Shown piece after piece: positions 62,354 to 64,000 of a stretch of 64,000 nt of DNA. The notes under the pieces were generated by a model that did no database searches, was not told the origin of the DNA, and worked only from the letters and a program-made list of their open reading frames with translations. Origin of the DNA: Acidimicrobiia bacterium (GTDB lineage: Bacteria > Actinomycetota > Acidimicrobiia > IMCC26256 > JAOSJM01); NCBI GenBank assembly GCA_027494165.1, contig JAOSJM010000006.1:1-64000 (forward strand), read 5' to 3'. How positions within the stretch are numbered: the first letter of the stretch is position 1; every line of letters begins with the position of its first letter. A program made the translations under genes and the position numbers.

Positions 62354-64000
62354 GTGCGCAGGCGGCGATTCTGGGGCTGGGGTTCGAGGGCGAGGGGCCC
62401 GACCGCGACCAGCAGGCCCGGATCGCCCGCACGCTCTCGGAGACGTTCGGGCTCGGCGACGTGGCGATCGCCGAGCCCCCCACCGTCGCCGAGCTCGAGC
62501 TCCGGGCGCCCCGGCTCGAGCCTCCCGACTCCCTGGCCCCGCTGTGCACGGCCGATCCCGAGGAGCGGGCCGGGCACACCTACGGCAAGTCGTTCCGCGA
62601 CGTCGTGCGGGCCTTCGAGCGCCGCTATCCCCACCCGCCCGACCTCGTGGCCCTGCCCGCCGACGAGACCGACGTGACCAGGCTGCTGGACTGGTGCGCG
62701 GCGGCCGGGGTGGCGGTCGTGCCCTACGGGGGCGGGTCCTCGGTCGTCGGAGGCGTCGAGTGCGACGTCGGCGACGCCTACCGGGGGTCGTCTCGCTCGA
62801 CCTCCGGCGGCTCGACCGGGTCCTCGAGGTCGACACCGCCTCCCGCGCGGCGCGGATCCAGGCCGGCGTGTACGGCCCGGCCCTCGAGGACCAGCTCCGC
62901 CCGCACGGGCTCACCCTCCGGCACTTCCCGCAGTCCTTCGAGGTGTCCAGCCTCGGCGGGTGGATCGCCACCCGCTCCGGGGGTCACTACGCCACGCTCT
63001 ACACCCACGTCGACGAGCTCGTGGAGTCGCTGCGGGTGGTGACCCCGGGAGGCACGGTGGAGACCCGCCGGCTGCCCGGCTCGGGAGCCGGACCGTCACC
63101 GGACCGGCTCTTCGTCGGCTCCGAGGGCATCCTCGGGGTGATCACGCAGGCCTGGATGCGGCTCCAGGACCGCCCGCGGTTCCGGGCCTCCGCGACGGCG
63201 CGGTTCGCGCGCTTCGAGGACGGCGCCATGGCGGCCCGGGCCCTGGCCCAGAGCGGGCTGCACCCGGCCAACTGCCGCCTGGTCGACGCGGCCGAGGCCC
63301 TGGTGACCGGGACCGACGACGGATCCGCCCACCTGCTCCTCGTCGCCTTCGAGTCGGCCGACCATCCCCTCGACGCCTGGATCGCACGGGCGGTGGAGCT
63401 CACCCGCGACCACGGCGGGACGGTCCACGACGAGGAGGTGCGGAGCCGGGCGGGCGACGAGCGCGGGGGCGAGGGGGCGGGCGCCGCCGAGTCGTGGCGG
63501 CAGGCCTTCCTGCGGGCCCCGTACCTGCGCGACGCGCTCGTCGCCATGGGGATGCTCAACGAGACGTTCGAGACCGCCGTCACCTGGGACCGCTTCGAGG
63601 AGCTGCACGCCGCGGTGACGGCGGCGGTCCGGGACGCCCTGGCCGCCGTCGGGGCGCCCGGCGGGTTGGTCACCTGCCGCTTCACGCACGTCTACCCCGA
63701 CGGGCCGGCCCCCTACTTCACCGTGGTCGCCCCCGGCCGGCCCGGGGCGCTCCTCGAGCAGTGGGCCGCGGTGAAGCAGGCGGCGTCCGAGGCGATCCTG
63801 GCGACGGGCGGCACGATCACCCACCACCACGCCGTCGGCCGCGACCACCGGCCCTGGTACGACCGCCAGCGACCCGAGCCGTTCGCGGCCGCCCTGCGGG
63901 CCGCCAAGCACGCCCTCGACCCCGGCGGGATCCTCAACCCGGGCGTGCTCGTCGCCCCCTGCGCTGAGCACCCGTCCCCGCCGCCGACCGCCCTCGTGCA
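62354..64000 (+). CDS. Alkyldihydroxyacetonephosphate synthase-like FAD oxidase, partial at window end; two frameshifts
   Basis: A flavoprotein of over 545 residues that runs off the window. It begins RRRRFWGWG at GTG 62354; a missing G in 62379-62382 leads to FEGEGPDRDQQARIA and AELELRAPRLEPP. The FAD motif is VPYGGGSSVVGGVE; a missing G in 62783-62787 then leads to VVSLDLRRLDRVLEVD and HFPQSFEVSSLGGWIATRSGGHYATLYTH, typical of ADHAPS. GGTITHHHAVGRDH is the C-terminal His cluster. Family enzymes form ether lipids in some organisms, but bacterial members often have other roles. The stop lies beyond 64000. Confidence 0.88.

Overview
The DNA is about 74% G+C with actinobacterial coding style: GTG starts are common, four-base ATGA/GTGA gene overlaps are frequent, and many genes begin 6-10 bases after a TANNNT -10 box (leaderless or nearly so). 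A mycothiol-dependent MDMPI-family protein, a F420/PPOX-type flavoprotein, an LPXTG-like surface anchor and the overall gene mix point to an actinobacterium (Actinomycetota), plausibly class Acidimicrobiia. That placement is inference. No rRNA, tRNA, insertion sequence or prophage was seen.

Layout. 0-8 kb: a Tat-exported protein plus GMC oxidoreductase pair, a methyltransferase, a FhuF-like 2Fe-2S protein, CcdA, and a zinc ribbon/MerR/RF3 (prfC) operon. 8-13.5 kb: an accessory, possibly defensive block with a DUF4062-STAND ATPase, a TSPPY-type DNA methyltransferase and an unrecognised possibly nuclease-like protein. 13.8-20.5 kb: a cobalamin riboswitch followed by a surface-anchored prenyltransferase/squalene-cyclase-repeat protein, a membrane-anchored DUF4430-like protein and an ECF transporter (T, fused A1A2, S). 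The first two proteins look like the two domains of animal intrinsic factor/transcobalamin encoded as separate genes, so this is the most interesting system in the window. 20.5-24 kb: a heterodimeric ABC exporter. 24-36 kb: an FtsH-like protease, DUF4395 plus thioredoxin-like pair, RmlC, MauE-like, flavin reductase, MBL hydrolase, alpha/beta hydrolase, HIT, MaoC, acyl-CoA dehydrogenase and another ABC exporter. 36-40 kb: SGNH hydrolase, a long methylsuccinyl-CoA-dehydrogenase-like flavoprotein, a DUF1996 lipoprotein. 40.6-47.6 kb: a group-3b-type NADP-linked [NiFe]-hydrogenase operon with a cyclic-nucleotide-binding protein, maturation protease, HypC, an EamA transporter and a DUF6390-like protein. 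47.8-64 kb: a PAP2/kinase/flippase fusion, a small channel-like TrkA_C protein, a malyl-CoA-type lyase, MBL, PPOX, NlpC/P60, SelD, an FAD oxidase, HEPN/MNT remnants, an esterase-thioredoxin fusion, an MDMPI protein, a ClC channel and an ADHAPS-like oxidase that runs off the end.

The MaoC hydratase, the two acyl-CoA dehydrogenases and the CoA-ester lyase would fit an ethylmalonyl-CoA-type route, but they are scattered and ccr, meaA and epimerase genes are absent here.

Two families of palindromic intergenic repeats recur. Family A has exact 61-bp spacing of 39-bp hairpins at 3.3, 13.5 and 16.5 kb. Family B has roughly 50-bp hairpins at 19.4, 27.6, 40.3 and 47.6 kb.

Caution: about 26 single-base frameshifts, nearly all in G or C runs, interrupt otherwise well-conserved genes. 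They look like uncorrected long-read homopolymer errors, not real gene decay. Such genes are given here as one CDS spanning the frameshift, with its position stated.
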